DNA of 64,000 nucleotides from Streptomyces marianii (GTDB lineage Bacteria > Actinomycetota > Actinomycetes > Streptomycetales > Streptomycetaceae). The stretch is taken from contig NZ_VAWE01000001.1 in NCBI RefSeq assembly GCF_005795905.1, positions 2,046,001 through 2,110,000 of the forward strand, in the 5' to 3' direction. Positions within the stretch are counted from its first letter, which is position 1; every line of letters starts with the position of its first letter. A model generated the notes under the pieces. That model searched no databases. It was not told the origin of the DNA and saw only the letters and a program-made list of their open reading frames with translations. Made by a program: the position numbers and the translations under genes. Below are positions 37,604 to 46,712 of the stretch, piece by piece.

Positions 37604-37741
37604 GGGGCGGTTGCAACACTGCTGGTCAGCTGGCTAAGGGCTGTCCCGTAGGTTGGCGAGGCGCTCGGCTGGGGTTTCCCGGTCGAGCGTTTTGCGTGGG
37701 CGGCTGTTGGGCTCGGCGGCCACGCCGTCCAGGTGCCCGGA
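37604..37741 (-). mobile_element. Decayed IS30-family fragment
   Basis: About 138 bases resembling the left end of the intact IS30 element at 2.1 kb. It begins with ggggcggtt...gcaacac, a shortened version of the inverted repeat, and encodes on the minus strand RPRKTLDRETPAERLANL, matching the C-terminus RPRKTLGWETPAERLHKL of the intact transposase. The rest of the element is gone. Differences from the intact copy show that it came from an older or distinct insertion. Confidence 0.8.
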
Positions 37742-37909
37742 CGTGCGACACGTTCCGGGCGGACCACACGCGGGACCGCTCCCCGGCGAAGGGAGCCGCA
37801 CGACGACGAGCGAGAGGTTCGCGGGCAGGTGATCCGCCGGCCTTCGAGCCGCGCTGTCCGGCGCGAGGCCACGCCCCGCACCGAAGGGCACCGGAACACT
37901 CGCCCCGTG

Positions 37910-37947
37910 CTCCACGAAGGCCCACCCCTGCCGGGGTGGGCCTTCGT
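37910..37947. terminator. Bidirectional terminator before hflX
   Basis: A perfect 17-bp stem (37910-37926 with 37931-37947) around loop tgcc, 29 bases past the hflX stop and downstream of the protease on the other strand. Confidence 0.9.
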
Positions 37948-37975
37948 GGGGCGTGCCGTGCGGCCCGCGGACTGC

Positions 37976-39466
37976 TCAGCGCGTCGCCGGGACGTACGGC
38001 TCCAGCGCGGCCGCGAGTTCCTCGTGCACCCGCGCCTTGAGCAGCGTGCCCTCGGAGGTGTGCTCCTCCGACAGGACCTCGCCGTCGGCGTGGACGCGCG
38101 AGACGAGCGCTCCCTGCGTGTACGGCAGCAGGACCTCGATCTCGACCTGCGGGCGCGGCAGTTCGGCGTCGATGATCGCGAGGAGCTCGTCGATCCCCGC
38201 GCCCGTACGGGCCGAGACGGCGATGGCGTGCCGCTCGATGCGCAGCAGGCGCTGCAGCACGAGCGGATCGGCCGCGTCCGCCTTGTTGATCACGACGATC
38301 TCCGGCACGTCCACCGCGCCGACGTCCCGGATCACCTCGCGCACGGCGGCCAGCTGCTCCTCCGGTGCGGGATGCGAGCCGTCCACCACGTGCAGGATGA
38401 GGTCGGACTCGCCGACCTCCTCCATCGTGGAGCGGAAGGCCTCGACGAGGTGGTGCGGAAGGTGCCGGACGAATCCGACGGTGTCGGCCAGCGTGTAGAG
38501 CCTGCCGCTCGGGGTCTCGGCCCGTCGCACGGTCGGGTCCAGGGTGGCGAACAGCGCGTTCTCCACCAGGACACCGGCGCCGGTGAGGCGGTTGAGCAGC
38601 GAGGACTTGCCCGCGTTGGTGTAGCCGGCGATCGCCACGGACGGAACCCTGTGACGCTTGCGCTCCTGTCGCTTGATCTCGCGGCCGGTCTTCATCTCCG
38701 CGATCTCCCGGCGCATCTTCGCCATCTTCTCGCGGATCCGGCGCCGGTCCGTCTCGATCTTGGTCTCACCGGGGCCTCGGGTGGCCATGCCGCCGCTGCC
38801 GCCGCCCATCTGCCGGGACATCGACTGGCCCCAGCCCCGCAGCCTGGGCAGCATGTACTGCATCTGCGCCAGGGCCACCTGCGCCTTGCCCTCCCGGGAC
38901 TTGGCGTGCTGCGCGAAGATGTCGAGGATCAGGGCGGTCCGATCGACCACCTTGACCTTGACGATGTCCTCGAGGTGGATCAGCTGGCCCGGGCTGAGCT
39001 CACCGTCGCAGACGACGGTGTCTGCCCCGCTTTCGAGCACGATGTCGCGCAGTTCGTTGGCCTTGCCCGAACCGATGTACGTGGCCGGGTCCGGCTTGTC
39101 GCGGCGCTGGATCACGCCGTCTAGCACGAGGGCTCCCGCCGTCTCGGCGAGGGCGGCCAGCTCCGCGAGAGAGTTCTCCGCGTCCTGGACGGTGCCGGAG
39201 GTCCATACGCCGACGAGCACGACGCGCTCGAGGCGCAGCTGCCGGTACTCGACCTCGGTGACGTCCTCGAGCTCGGTGGAGAGGCCCGCCACACGCCGCA
39301 GCGCGGCACGGTCGGAGCGGTCGAACTGGTCGCCGTCCCGCTCTCCGTCGACCTCGTAGCTCCAGGCGACGTCCTCTTCCATCAGGGCATCGGCCCGAAG
39401 GCTCTCGGTGCGGGTCGTCTCCGCGAAGCTCTGCGCGTCCTGGGAAGTGGATGAAGAGGAGGTCAT
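37976..39466 (-). CDS. hflX: GTPase HflX
   Basis: A 496-residue ribosome-associated GTPase that splits stalled or stressed ribosomes. N-terminal domain (DPATYIGSGKANEL, GELSPGQLIHLED) precedes the coiled helical linker with MATRGPGETKIETDRRRI, then the G domain: G1 GYTNAGKSSL, G3 DTVGFVRHLPH, G4 NKADAADP. C-terminal domain includes VEIEVLLPYTQGALVSRVHA. The first 60 residues are an acidic actinobacterial extension. The ATG at 39464-39466 is the natural start. It stands alone between a terminator and an M1 peptidase gene on the same strand. Confidence 0.96.
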   Translation of the reverse strand: MTSSSSTSQDAQSFAETTRTESLRADALMEEDVAWSYEVDGERDGDQFDRSDRAALRRVAGLSTELEDVTEVEYRQLRLERVVLVGVWTSGTVQDAENSLAELAALAETAGALVLDGVIQRRDKPDPATYIGSGKANELRDIVLESGADTVVCDGELSPGQLIHLEDIVKVKVVDRTALILDIFAQHAKSREGKAQVALAQMQYMLPRLRGWGQSMSRQMGGGSGGMATRGPGETKIETDRRRIREKMAKMRREIAEMKTGREIKRQERKRHRVPSVAIAGYTNAGKSSLLNRLTGAGVLVENALFATLDPTVRRAETPSGRLYTLADTVGFVRHLPHHLVEAFRSTMEEVGESDLILHVVDGSHPAPEEQLAAVREVIRDVGAVDVPEIVVINKADAADPLVLQRLLRIERHAIAVSARTGAGIDELLAIIDAELPRPQVEIEVLLPYTQGALVSRVHADGEVLSEEHTSEGTLLKARVHEELAAALEPYVPATR

Positions 39467-39721
39467 TGGATCCTTACGTCGATGGAAAGCTGGTGCGGAC
39501 CGTCATGCGCTCGGCATGCTCCCGCGACTGTCACAACGCGTCACGGCCCGGGAACATTCCCGGTCTGCCGCGTCCGGGCGGAGGGACCGGGCGGGTCCGT
39601 CCCCCTACCGGGGAGCCGTACCCGGCGACGCCGCCGACCTGTCGATGGTCCCACGGCGCCGCCGCGGCCGTCACCCCGGTTTTCCCACCGCTCCCCCGGG
39701 CTCCGGGAGGGGCGTGGAGAC

Positions 39722-41221
39722 TCAGTGCTCCGCGGCGGGTGCGGCGTTCCGCTGGGCCGACGGGGCCTCACTGCGCCAGTCCGGGTGCCCGGGCATCCTG
39801 GGGGTCTTCGCCCCGTAGAGCCAGCCCCGGAAGAAGCCGTTCAGGTCGCGGCCCGAGACCCGCTGGGCGAGGGCGGTGAAATCCGCCGTCGTCGCCGTGC
39901 CGTCCCGGTGCTCGGCGACCCAGGCCCGCTCCAGGGTCTCGAACGCGTCCTTGCCGATCTCCTGTCGCAGTGCGTAGAGGACCAGCGCACTGCCGTCGTA
40001 CACGATCGGCCGGAACAGCCCGAGCTGCCGGCCGGGTGCCGCGGGCTTCGGGGCGGCCGGGGGCCCGCCGGCGGCGCGCCAGCCGTCGGACCGCGTGTAC
40101 GCCTCGCGCATCTGCTCCTCGAGCGGCTGCTCGGCGTGCTCCTCCGCGTACAGCGAGCCATACCAGGTGGCGTGCCCCTCGTTGAGCCAGAGGTCCGACC
40201 AGGTCCGCGGCGTGACGCTGTTCCCGAACCACTGGTGGGCGAGTTCGTGGACCATGACCGACTCGACGTACCACTTCGGGTACCGGGGGTCGGTGAACAT
40301 CGACGTCTCGAAGAGCGACAGCGTCTGGGTCTCCAGGGCGAACCCGGTCTCGGCCTGCGCCAGGAGCACTCCGTACGTCTCGAACGGGTAGCGCCCGACC
40401 TTGTTCTCCATCCAGGTGATGTGCGCGGGGGTCTTCCTGAGCCAGGGCTCGAGCCGTGCCCGCTGCGCCGCGGGGACGACATCCCGGAGCGGCAGGCCGT
40501 GCGGGCCCTCGCGGCGGACGACGGCCGACTTCCCGATGCTGACCTGGGCCAGCTCGGTCGCCATGGGGTGCCGGGTGCGATAGACCCAGGTCCTGGTGGC
40601 GGGATTGCCGGCGGGCTTCGCGGCACCGGTCAGGGCGGTCGGGACCGTGAGGCCGTTGGCCACGGCGGTCAGCCCTGCCGGTGCCGTGATGCGGAAGGTG
40701 AAGTGCGCCTTGTCGGCGGGATGGTCGTTGCAGGGGAAGACGCGGTGGGCCGCGTCGGCCTGGTTGGCCATCGCCAGGCCGTCGGTCGTGCGCACCCAGC
40801 CGCCCGCCTCCCCGCCCATCGGATCACTGGTGTGGGTGACGGTGACGGCGAGCGGGGTGCCCGCGTCCACAGCCTGTCTCGGTGTGATCACCAGATCCTC
40901 GCCGGCGGTCGTGAACTCGGCACTGCTGCCGTTCACCTCGACCGCCCGTACGGTGCCGCTGGTGAAGTCGAGGTTGATCCGCTCCAGGCGTTTCGTGGCC
41001 CGTGCGTCGATCTTCGTCACGGCATCCAGCGGCCTGCTGTTGGTGCCCCGGTAGGTGAAGGCGATGTCGTAGGTGAGCACGTCGTACCCGGGGTTGCCCA
41101 GGTGCGGGAACAGCGGATCCCCGATACCCAGCGGTTCGGGGCCGGGCAGTACGGCGGCGACCAGCGTGGCCGAGGCGGCGACGAGCAATGCCGCCCGCAG
41201 GCGTCGTGAGGTGATCAGCAT
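39722..41221 (-). CDS. Secreted M1 family metallopeptidase
   Basis: A 499-residue zinc aminopeptidase-type enzyme. A signal peptide (LLVAASATLVAAVLPG) spans about residues 10-28. The zinc site is HELAHQW (about residue 315) with the third ligand Glu in WLNEGHATWYG. The usual GxMEN exopeptidase motif is replaced by ETGFALETQT, as in other secreted actinobacterial members, so its amino-peptide binding may differ. The ATG at 41219-41221 gives the signal peptide directly; upstream sequence is non-coding. Likely acts on peptides outside the cell. Confidence 0.9.
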   Translation of the reverse strand: MLITSRRLRAALLVAASATLVAAVLPGPEPLGIGDPLFPHLGNPGYDVLTYDIAFTYRGTNSRPLDAVTKIDARATKRLERINLDFTSGTVRAVEVNGSSAEFTTAGEDLVITPRQAVDAGTPLAVTVTHTSDPMGGEAGGWVRTTDGLAMANQADAAHRVFPCNDHPADKAHFTFRITAPAGLTAVANGLTVPTALTGAAKPAGNPATRTWVYRTRHPMATELAQVSIGKSAVVRREGPHGLPLRDVVPAAQRARLEPWLRKTPAHITWMENKVGRYPFETYGVLLAQAETGFALETQTLSLFETSMFTDPRYPKWYVESVMVHELAHQWFGNSVTPRTWSDLWLNEGHATWYGSLYAEEHAEQPLEEQMREAYTRSDGWRAAGGPPAAPKPAAPGRQLGLFRPIVYDGSALVLYALRQEIGKDAFETLERAWVAEHRDGTATTADFTALAQRVSGRDLNGFFRGWLYGAKTPRMPGHPDWRSEAPSAQRNAAPAAEH

Positions 41222-41345
41222 GTCATCACCGCTACCAGCGCGGGGAACGCGGACCGAGGCGGCTCGCTCCGCGCACACCCGAAAGGGGTCAGGCGCTCGG
41301 GGCAGCGCGGTCGCCCCGGGCCCGGAGGGGACGGCGGCGGGCGGC

Positions 41346-43460
41346 TCAGGCGGAGGCAGGGTGCTGGGCGCGGCTCACGTCGTACACCCCCGCCACCTCG
41401 CGCATCGCCCTCATCAGCGCGGGCAGGCCGGCGGCGTCCTGGAGCTGGAGCGTGTACGTGTGGCGTACGCGCTGTTCGCTGGGCGGCTCGACGGTGGCGG
41501 AGACGACCGCCGCGCCGACCGCGGCGATGGCCTCGGTGAGATCCGCGAGGAGGCGGGGCCTGCCGAACGCCTCGGCGACCAGCGTGACGCGGCACTCCGC
41601 CGCCCTGCCCCAGCGCACCTCGACCGGCTCCCGCCCCATGGCGCGCATGCGGGACACGCCCGGGCACCCACCGCGGTGCACGGTGACCGCGCCGCCGCGG
41701 ACCGCGAATCCGGTGACCACGTCAGGCGGCACCGGGGTGCAGCATCCGGCGAGCCGGACGGTGGCGTCGGGCAGGCCGGGCGCCTCGGCCACGGCGTGCA
41801 CGGCGGCGCGCCGGCCCCCGCCGGGGGACGCGGGCGCCCGGGGCGCGGCGGCCTGCGGCTTGGCGGCCTCGGGATGCTCGGCGAGCCAGCTGGTGATCGC
41901 GATCCGGGCCGCGGGCGTGCGGGCGTGGTCGAGCCAGTCCGGCGAGGGCCCGGAGGCGGCGTCCTGGGCGAGCAGCGGCTGAACCGTGTCGCCGTCTCCC
42001 AGCCGGGTGGCCAGGGCGGCGAGCCGGCCGTTGACACGGGCACCGACACAGGCGTGCGCCGCATCGCCGTACTGCGCGTAGGCGGCGTCCACACAGCTCG
42101 CCCCGGCGGGGAGACCGAGGGTGCCGCCGTCCGCGCGGAAGACGGTGATCTCGCGGTCCTCGGCGAGGTCCGCCTGCAGCGAGATCCAGAAGGTGTCGGG
42201 GTCCGGGGCCGACTCCTGCCACTCCAGCAGCCGGGAGAGCCAGCCCGGCCTGGTGGGGTCGGCCCGCTCGCCGTCCGCCCCGCCGGAGGCGTCGCCCGCG
42301 GTAGCGCCTCCGTCCGCGGTGTCCACCACCGTGTACGGGTTGCCGAGGGCGACGACTCCGGCCTCGGCGACGCGATGCATCTGGTGCGTGCGGATGAGGA
42401 CTTCGGCCACGGCGCCGTCGGAGCCCGCGACCGCCGTGTGCAGCGACTGGTACAGGTTGAACTTGGGGGCGGCGATGAAGTCCTTGAACTCGGAGATCAA
42501 CGGCGTGAAGCAGGTGTGCAGTTCGCCGAGGACGGCGTAGCAGTCGGCGTCCTCGCCGACGAGGACGAGGAGGCGGCCGAAATCCGTGCCGGAGAGCTCG
42601 CCGCGCTTGAGCCGCAGGCGGTGCACGGAGACGAAGTGCCGCGGCCGGACCAGGACTTCGGCCGGGATGCCCGCGTCCCGCAGGACGGCTCTGGCGCTCT
42701 CGGCGACGGCGGCCAGGGCGTCACCCGCGTCGGCGTTCTCCGCCACGAGCGCCCGGGTGCGTTCGTACTCCTCGGGGTGGAGGATCGCGAAGACCAGGTC
42801 CTCCAGCTCGGTCTTGAGCGCCTGGACGCCGAGCCGCTCGGCGAGCGGGATCAGCACGTCGCGGGTGACCTTGGCGATGCGTGCCTGCTTCTCGGGGCGC
42901 ATCACGCCGAGGGTGCGCATGTTGTGCAGCCGATCGGCGAGTTTGATGGACATGACCCGGACGTCGTTGCCGGTGGCGACAAGCATCTTGCGGAAGGTCT
43001 CCGGCTCGGCGGCAGCGCCGTAGTCGACCTTCTCCAGTTTGGTTACGCCGTCGACGAGATAGCAGACCTCCTCGCCGAACTCCGCCCGCACCTGGTCGAG
43101 TGTCACATCGGTGTCCTCCACGGTGTCGTGGAGGAGCGAGGCGGTCAAGGTCGTCGTCTCCGCGCCGAGTTCGGCGAGGATCAACGTCACGGCGAGCGGG
43201 TGCGTGATGTACGGCTCACCGCTCTTGCGGAACTGCCCGCGGTGCGAGGACTCGGCGAGGACGTACGCCCTGCGCAGGATCGTCAGATCGGCCTCGGGGT
43301 GGTGGGCGCGGTGAGCCTCCGCGACATGGCCGATGGCGTCGGGGACCCGGTCCCGTGCTGTCGGACCGAGCAGCGCGGCTCTGCCCAGCCGACGGAGGTC
43401 GAGCCTGGGGCGGGCGCGTCGGCGGCTGGGAGCACCAGGGTTGGTGGCCTCTGCACTCAT
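41346..43460 (-). CDS. rshA: RSH-family (p)ppGpp enzyme RshA
   Basis: A 704-residue RelA/SpoT homolog, the second in Streptomyces besides RelA. The hydrolase half is complete: HRGQFRKSGEPYITHP, LLHDTVEDTD and SIKLADRLHNMRT. The synthetase half keeps Asp in SGTDFGRLL and Glu in AEVLIRT, and KFNLYQSLHT, but the usual RPKHxxSIxxK reads RPRHFVSVHRLR and the RFKD motif reads EFKD, so synthesis may be weak or altered. TGS- and ACT-like regulatory domains follow (ITVFRADGGTLGLPAGASC; VTLVAEAFGRPRLLADLTEA). The ATG at 43458-43460 has ggaggtgcc upstream. The assignment to rshA rather than relA rests on neighbours hflX and dapF. Confidence 0.9.
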   Translation of the reverse strand: MSAEATNPGAPSRRRARPRLDLRRLGRAALLGPTARDRVPDAIGHVAEAHRAHHPEADLTILRRAYVLAESSHRGQFRKSGEPYITHPLAVTLILAELGAETTTLTASLLHDTVEDTDVTLDQVRAEFGEEVCYLVDGVTKLEKVDYGAAAEPETFRKMLVATGNDVRVMSIKLADRLHNMRTLGVMRPEKQARIAKVTRDVLIPLAERLGVQALKTELEDLVFAILHPEEYERTRALVAENADAGDALAAVAESARAVLRDAGIPAEVLVRPRHFVSVHRLRLKRGELSGTDFGRLLVLVGEDADCYAVLGELHTCFTPLISEFKDFIAAPKFNLYQSLHTAVAGSDGAVAEVLIRTHQMHRVAEAGVVALGNPYTVVDTADGGATAGDASGGADGERADPTRPGWLSRLLEWQESAPDPDTFWISLQADLAEDREITVFRADGGTLGLPAGASCVDAAYAQYGDAAHACVGARVNGRLAALATRLGDGDTVQPLLAQDAASGPSPDWLDHARTPAARIAITSWLAEHPEAAKPQAAAPRAPASPGGGRRAAVHAVAEAPGLPDATVRLAGCCTPVPPDVVTGFAVRGGAVTVHRGGCPGVSRMRAMGREPVEVRWGRAAECRVTLVAEAFGRPRLLADLTEAIAAVGAAVVSATVEPPSEQRVRHTYTLQLQDAAGLPALMRAMREVAGVYDVSRAQHPASA

Positions 43461-43705
43461 GGGGCACCTCCGGCAGCGTCGACCGGCGGTGGGCGGAGCA
43501 GGTGTGCCCTCCCTGCCGGTGCTTGATGCTACCGAGCCCACCACGTAGCCGAGTTCACCTCTCGCTCAGCGTGAATCGGATCACCCATTCGAGCGATGGT
43601 TCAGGCGATGTGCGTCCCATCGGCGGTTCGACCCGTGCTGGGGGGGGGAGGCGCCGGGGAGCGCGCTGCCGGAGGGCGGGGCCGCGGGGCGCGGTGGAGC
43701 GCCGG

Positions 43706-44602
43706 TCAGGCCGAGACCTCGAGCCAGGCGGGATCGATGTGGCCCTCGGCGACGATCACGGCGGGACCGGTCATCTCGATCTCGCCGTTCGGGTGCTCGG
43801 TGATCACCAGTCGGCCGCCCGGGAGATCAACCGTGTACGTGATGGGGGCACCGGTCACGGCCGGGTCGGCGCCGTCCCTGCGCGCCGCCGCGACGGCGAC
43901 GGCGCAGGCGCCGGTGCCGCACGACCGGGTCTCGCCGGAGCCCCGCTCGTGCACCCGCATGGCCACGTGGCGCGGGCCCCGGTCGACGACGAACTCGATG
44001 TTCACTCCGTCCGGATACACCGAGGCCGGGGTGAACGGCGGGGCGGAGAACAGTCCGCCCGCGTGGCTGAGGTCCTCGACGAACGCGACCGCGTGCGGAT
44101 TGCCCATGTTCACGTTCCGGGCGGGCCAGCTGCGGCCGCCGACGGTGACGGTGACACCGTCCTCGGGGAGCCGGGCCCGGCCCATGGCGACGGTGATGTC
44201 ACCGTCCTTGTCGATGTGCGCCCGCTTGACGCCGCCGCGCGTGGCCACCGCGAGGTCACCGGCGCCGACGAGGCCCGCCCGCCGCAGGTAGTGGGCGAAC
44301 ACCCGCACTCCGTTGCCGCACATCTCGGCGATCGAACCGTCCGCGTTGCGGTAGTCCATGAACCACTCGGCCTCGCCCGCCAGGGAACGCGCCTCGGGGT
44401 GCGCGGCGGAGCGCACGACGTGGAGCAGCCCGTCGCCTCCGATGCCCGCGCGGCGGTCGCAGAGCGTGGCGACCACGGGGGCGGGCAGCTCGATCTCGTT
44501 GCCGGGGTCCGGGACGATCACGAAGTCGTTCTCGGTCCCGTGGCCCTTCAGGAAGGCGATCGGCGAGAGCGACGGCGTGTTCGGGGTGGCGTGGCTGGTC
44601 AC
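43706..44602 (-). CDS. dapF: Diaminopimelate epimerase
   Basis: A 298-residue enzyme converting LL- to meso-diaminopimelate; Streptomyces walls contain the LL form, and lysine synthesis needs the meso form. The two catalytic cysteines are in AEMCGNGVRVFAHYL and RSCGTGACAVAV. FLKGHGTENDFV at residues 17-28 has the Asn that binds substrate. Length is typical. The GTG at 44600-44602 begins TSHATPNTPSL; other starts would cut the first strand. It follows the small membrane protein gene on the same strand. Confidence 0.95.
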   Translation of the reverse strand: MTSHATPNTPSLSPIAFLKGHGTENDFVIVPDPGNEIELPAPVVATLCDRRAGIGGDGLLHVVRSAAHPEARSLAGEAEWFMDYRNADGSIAEMCGNGVRVFAHYLRRAGLVGAGDLAVATRGGVKRAHIDKDGDITVAMGRARLPEDGVTVTVGGRSWPARNVNMGNPHAVAFVEDLSHAGGLFSAPPFTPASVYPDGVNIEFVVDRGPRHVAMRVHERGSGETRSCGTGACAVAVAAARRDGADPAVTGAPITYTVDLPGGRLVITEHPNGEIEMTGPAVIVAEGHIDPAWLEVSA

Positions 44603-44628
44603 CCGACCATCGTATGCGGTCCGGACAC

Positions 44629-45090
44629 TCAGCGGAGCCGGGCCACCCGCCAGACGGCGAGGGCGACGAGCGCGGCGGCCACCACGACGTACAGGGCGAT
44701 CACACGCCAGTCGGGGCGCTCCCCGGAGCTCCGCTCGGGCAGACCCGGCCAGGTGTGGCCGACACGGCGGGCGGCCATCATGCCCCAGCCCGCGGCGCAG
44801 CAGCTGATCAGGAGCCCGAGCATGGCGACCACCGCACCGCCGTCCCCGGAACCGAACGCGAGCGGGAACGCGAACATCAGCGAACCGACGGCGGCGAGGC
44901 CCACGATGGGCGCGAGCTGCCAGATCCTCAGGCGCCGGGGCGGTCGCAGCTCCACCTCGACCGCGCCGTCGGCTCCCGAGCCGTCCGCACCGTCCGCGAG
45001 CAGGTCAACGGTCTCGTCCGGGCCGTCGGGGCTCAGCCGGGACAGGTCGTTCCGTGCCCGCTGTTCTCTGTCGCGAGGGCCGGCCTCCAT
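44629..45090 (-). CDS. Small three-helix membrane protein
   Basis: A 153-residue protein of unknown function with a soluble acidic N-terminus (about 50 residues) and three predicted membrane helices: WQLAPIVGLAAVGSLMFAFP, VVAMLGLLISCCAAGWGMM and VIALYVVVAAALVALAVW. Codon bias is strong. The ATG at 45088-45090 has gggagggtg upstream; a GTG two codons earlier is also possible. It lies between miaA and dapF on the same strand, 26 bases from dapF, so it may be co-transcribed with dapF. Confidence 0.82.
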   Translation of the reverse strand: MEAGPRDREQRARNDLSRLSPDGPDETVDLLADGADGSGADGAVEVELRPPRRLRIWQLAPIVGLAAVGSLMFAFPLAFGSGDGGAVVAMLGLLISCCAAGWGMMAARRVGHTWPGLPERSSGERPDWRVIALYVVVAAALVALAVWRVARLR

Positions 45091-45195
45091 CGCCACGCAC
45101 CCTCCCAACTCGGACCACTGGTCGATCGATGCTCGATGATGGCACGGCCCGAGGCACCGGAATGACGGCCGTGGCGTCCCGATGCCATCACGTGA

Positions 45196-46134
45196 TCAGG
45201 CTGTAACCGGTCGTTCGACCAACGCGAGAGCGCGCCCCGGAAGTTCCCGGCGGTCCGCGGCGGCACCGCTCAGCCAGTGCACGCGCGGATCCCGGCGGAA
45301 CCAGGAGTCCTGGCGGCGCGCGAAACGCTTGGTGGCGCGCACCGTCTCGGCGCGTGCCGCCTCCTCGGTGCACTCCCCCGCGAGCGCCGAGAGGACCTGC
45401 TGGTAGCCGAGCGCGCGCGAGGCGGTGCGCCCGGCCCGCAGCCCCTGGGCCTCCAGGGCCCGCACCTCGTCGACGAGACCCGCCTCCCACATGCGGTCCA
45501 CCCGCAGCGCGATGCGTTCGTCGAGTTCGGGGCGGGCGACGTCGACACCGATCTGCACGGTGTCGTACACGGCATCGTGGCCGGGCAGATTGGCGGTGAA
45601 GGGCCGGCCGGTGATCTCGATCACCTCCAGGGCCCGGACGATCCGCCGGCCGTTGCTGGGCAGGATCGCACGGGCGGCGTCCGGGTCGGCCCCGGCCAGG
45701 CGCGCGTGCAGCACCCCGGAGCCGCGCTCCTCCAACTCGGCCTCGAGCCTGGCGCGGACCTCGGGATCGGTGCCGGGGAACTCCAGCGCGTCGATCGCAC
45801 CGCGTATGTACAGCCCCGATCCCCCGACGAGGACGGGCGTACGGCCCTCGGCGAGCAGCCGGTCGATCTCCCCACGGGCCAGCTTCTGGTACTCGGCGAC
45901 GCTCGCCGCCTCGGTGACGTCCCAGATGTCGAGGAGGTGGTGCGGAACCCCGCCGCGCTCCCCCTCCGTCAGTTTGGCGGTCCCGATGTCCATCCCGCGG
46001 TAGAGCTGCATCGAGTCGGCGTTGACGACCTCGCCGCCGAGCTGCCGGGCCAGATGGACGCCCAGATCGGACTTGCCGGCCGCGGTGGGACCGACGACGG
46101 CGATGACCCGCGGTGCGGGGGCTGCGCTTCTCAC
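45196..46134 (-). CDS. miaA: tRNA dimethylallyltransferase MiaA
   Basis: Adds the dimethylallyl group to A37 of tRNAs that read UNN codons, 312 residues. The P-loop is VVGPTAAGKSDLG; VNADSMQLYRGMDIGTAK and LVGGSGLYIRG are family signatures; RRQDSWFRRDPRV near the end contacts tRNA. The product is the substrate of MiaB, whose gene lies 2 kb upstream on the same strand. GTG start at 46132-46134, weak ribosome binding site, with a long inverted repeat (46144-46216) directly upstream that could hinder or tune initiation. Confidence 0.95.
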   Translation of the reverse strand: MRSAAPAPRVIAVVGPTAAGKSDLGVHLARQLGGEVVNADSMQLYRGMDIGTAKLTEGERGGVPHHLLDIWDVTEAASVAEYQKLARGEIDRLLAEGRTPVLVGGSGLYIRGAIDALEFPGTDPEVRARLEAELEERGSGVLHARLAGADPDAARAILPSNGRRIVRALEVIEITGRPFTANLPGHDAVYDTVQIGVDVARPELDERIALRVDRMWEAGLVDEVRALEAQGLRAGRTASRALGYQQVLSALAGECTEEAARAETVRATKRFARRQDSWFRRDPRVHWLSGAAADRRELPGRALALVERPVTA

Positions 46135-46143
46135 CGCCCCAGT

Positions 46144-46216
46144 CTCGCAAACGACCCCGCCCGTCCCCGAACGAGCTACGTGACGGCACCTGCACGGGGT
46201 CGTTGCCTGTTGCGAG
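46144..46216. promoter_or_regulatory. Two-part inverted repeat in the miaA leader
   Basis: ctcgcaa-acgaccccg (46144-46159) pairs with cggggtcgt (46195-46203) and ttgcgag (46210-46216). The outer arm reaches the miaA ribosome binding region, so the structure could affect translation. Function is inference. Confidence 0.45.
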
Positions 46217-46317
46217 GTTCCTGTCGCCGGTCACTGAACCGGCGCCGCCGGGGCGGAGCGATGGGACGCTCCGGACGGCGCGGAATTTCGCCCACACGAG
46301 TAGGCTATGGAGTAGAT

Positions 46318-46689
46318 ATGGGCGTTTTTGCAAGGTTTCGCCGGAAGGCCAAAGGGGCTGTGGCGGCATCGACCGAGGAAGACACGGCCGGCCGTGTGAC
46401 AGCCGGCCCCGAGGAATGCGCCCCCGGGGAACCTGCCAAGGACGCCGTGAAGGTGAACGAGCCAGTGGAGGCGTCGGCGGACGAGGCCGCCGGCTCCGTG
46501 GACTCCGAGAAGGGTGCGGACGAAGGCGAAGCCGCGACCGGCACCGGGGAGGCTCCGGCGGCTTCCGGCGCGGCCGGCGGGTCCGGACCGTCGGACGGGT
46601 CCTCCGGGGCGGATCAGGTCGAGATCCCGAAGCAGCAGTCCGTCGACGAGGCCGCGGACAACGGAGCCGGTGAAGGCGCCCGTAAGTAG
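46318..46689 (+). CDS. Small acidic low-complexity protein
   Basis: A 123-residue protein, strongly acidic, of unknown function. It starts MGVFARFRRKAKGAV, a basic amphipathic stretch that could bind membrane, and continues as an Ala/Glu/Gly-rich disordered chain to IPKQQSVDEAADNGAGEGAR. The ATG at 46318 has ggag 5 bases upstream and codon bias is normal, so I accept it as a gene. It is 23 bases upstream of the antitoxin-like gene on the same strand and probably shares its transcript. Confidence 0.72.
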   Translation: MGVFARFRRKAKGAVAASTEEDTAGRVTAGPEECAPGEPAKDAVKVNEPVEASADEAAGSVDSEKGADEGEAATGTGEAPAASGAAGGSGPSDGSSGADQVEIPKQQSVDEAADNGAGEGARK

Positions 46690-46712
46690 ATCCTGATGAG
46701 CGAAGGTGACCC

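Larger units (their letters stand above)
37565..37975. other. Region between the protease and hflX
   Basis: 411 bases between convergent genes, holding a decayed IS30 fragment (37604-37741) and a strong terminator (37910-37947). The stretch 37742-37909 has no recognisable content; it may be degenerate transposon sequence, since an open frame carrying the transposase C-terminus runs through it. Confidence 0.5.
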
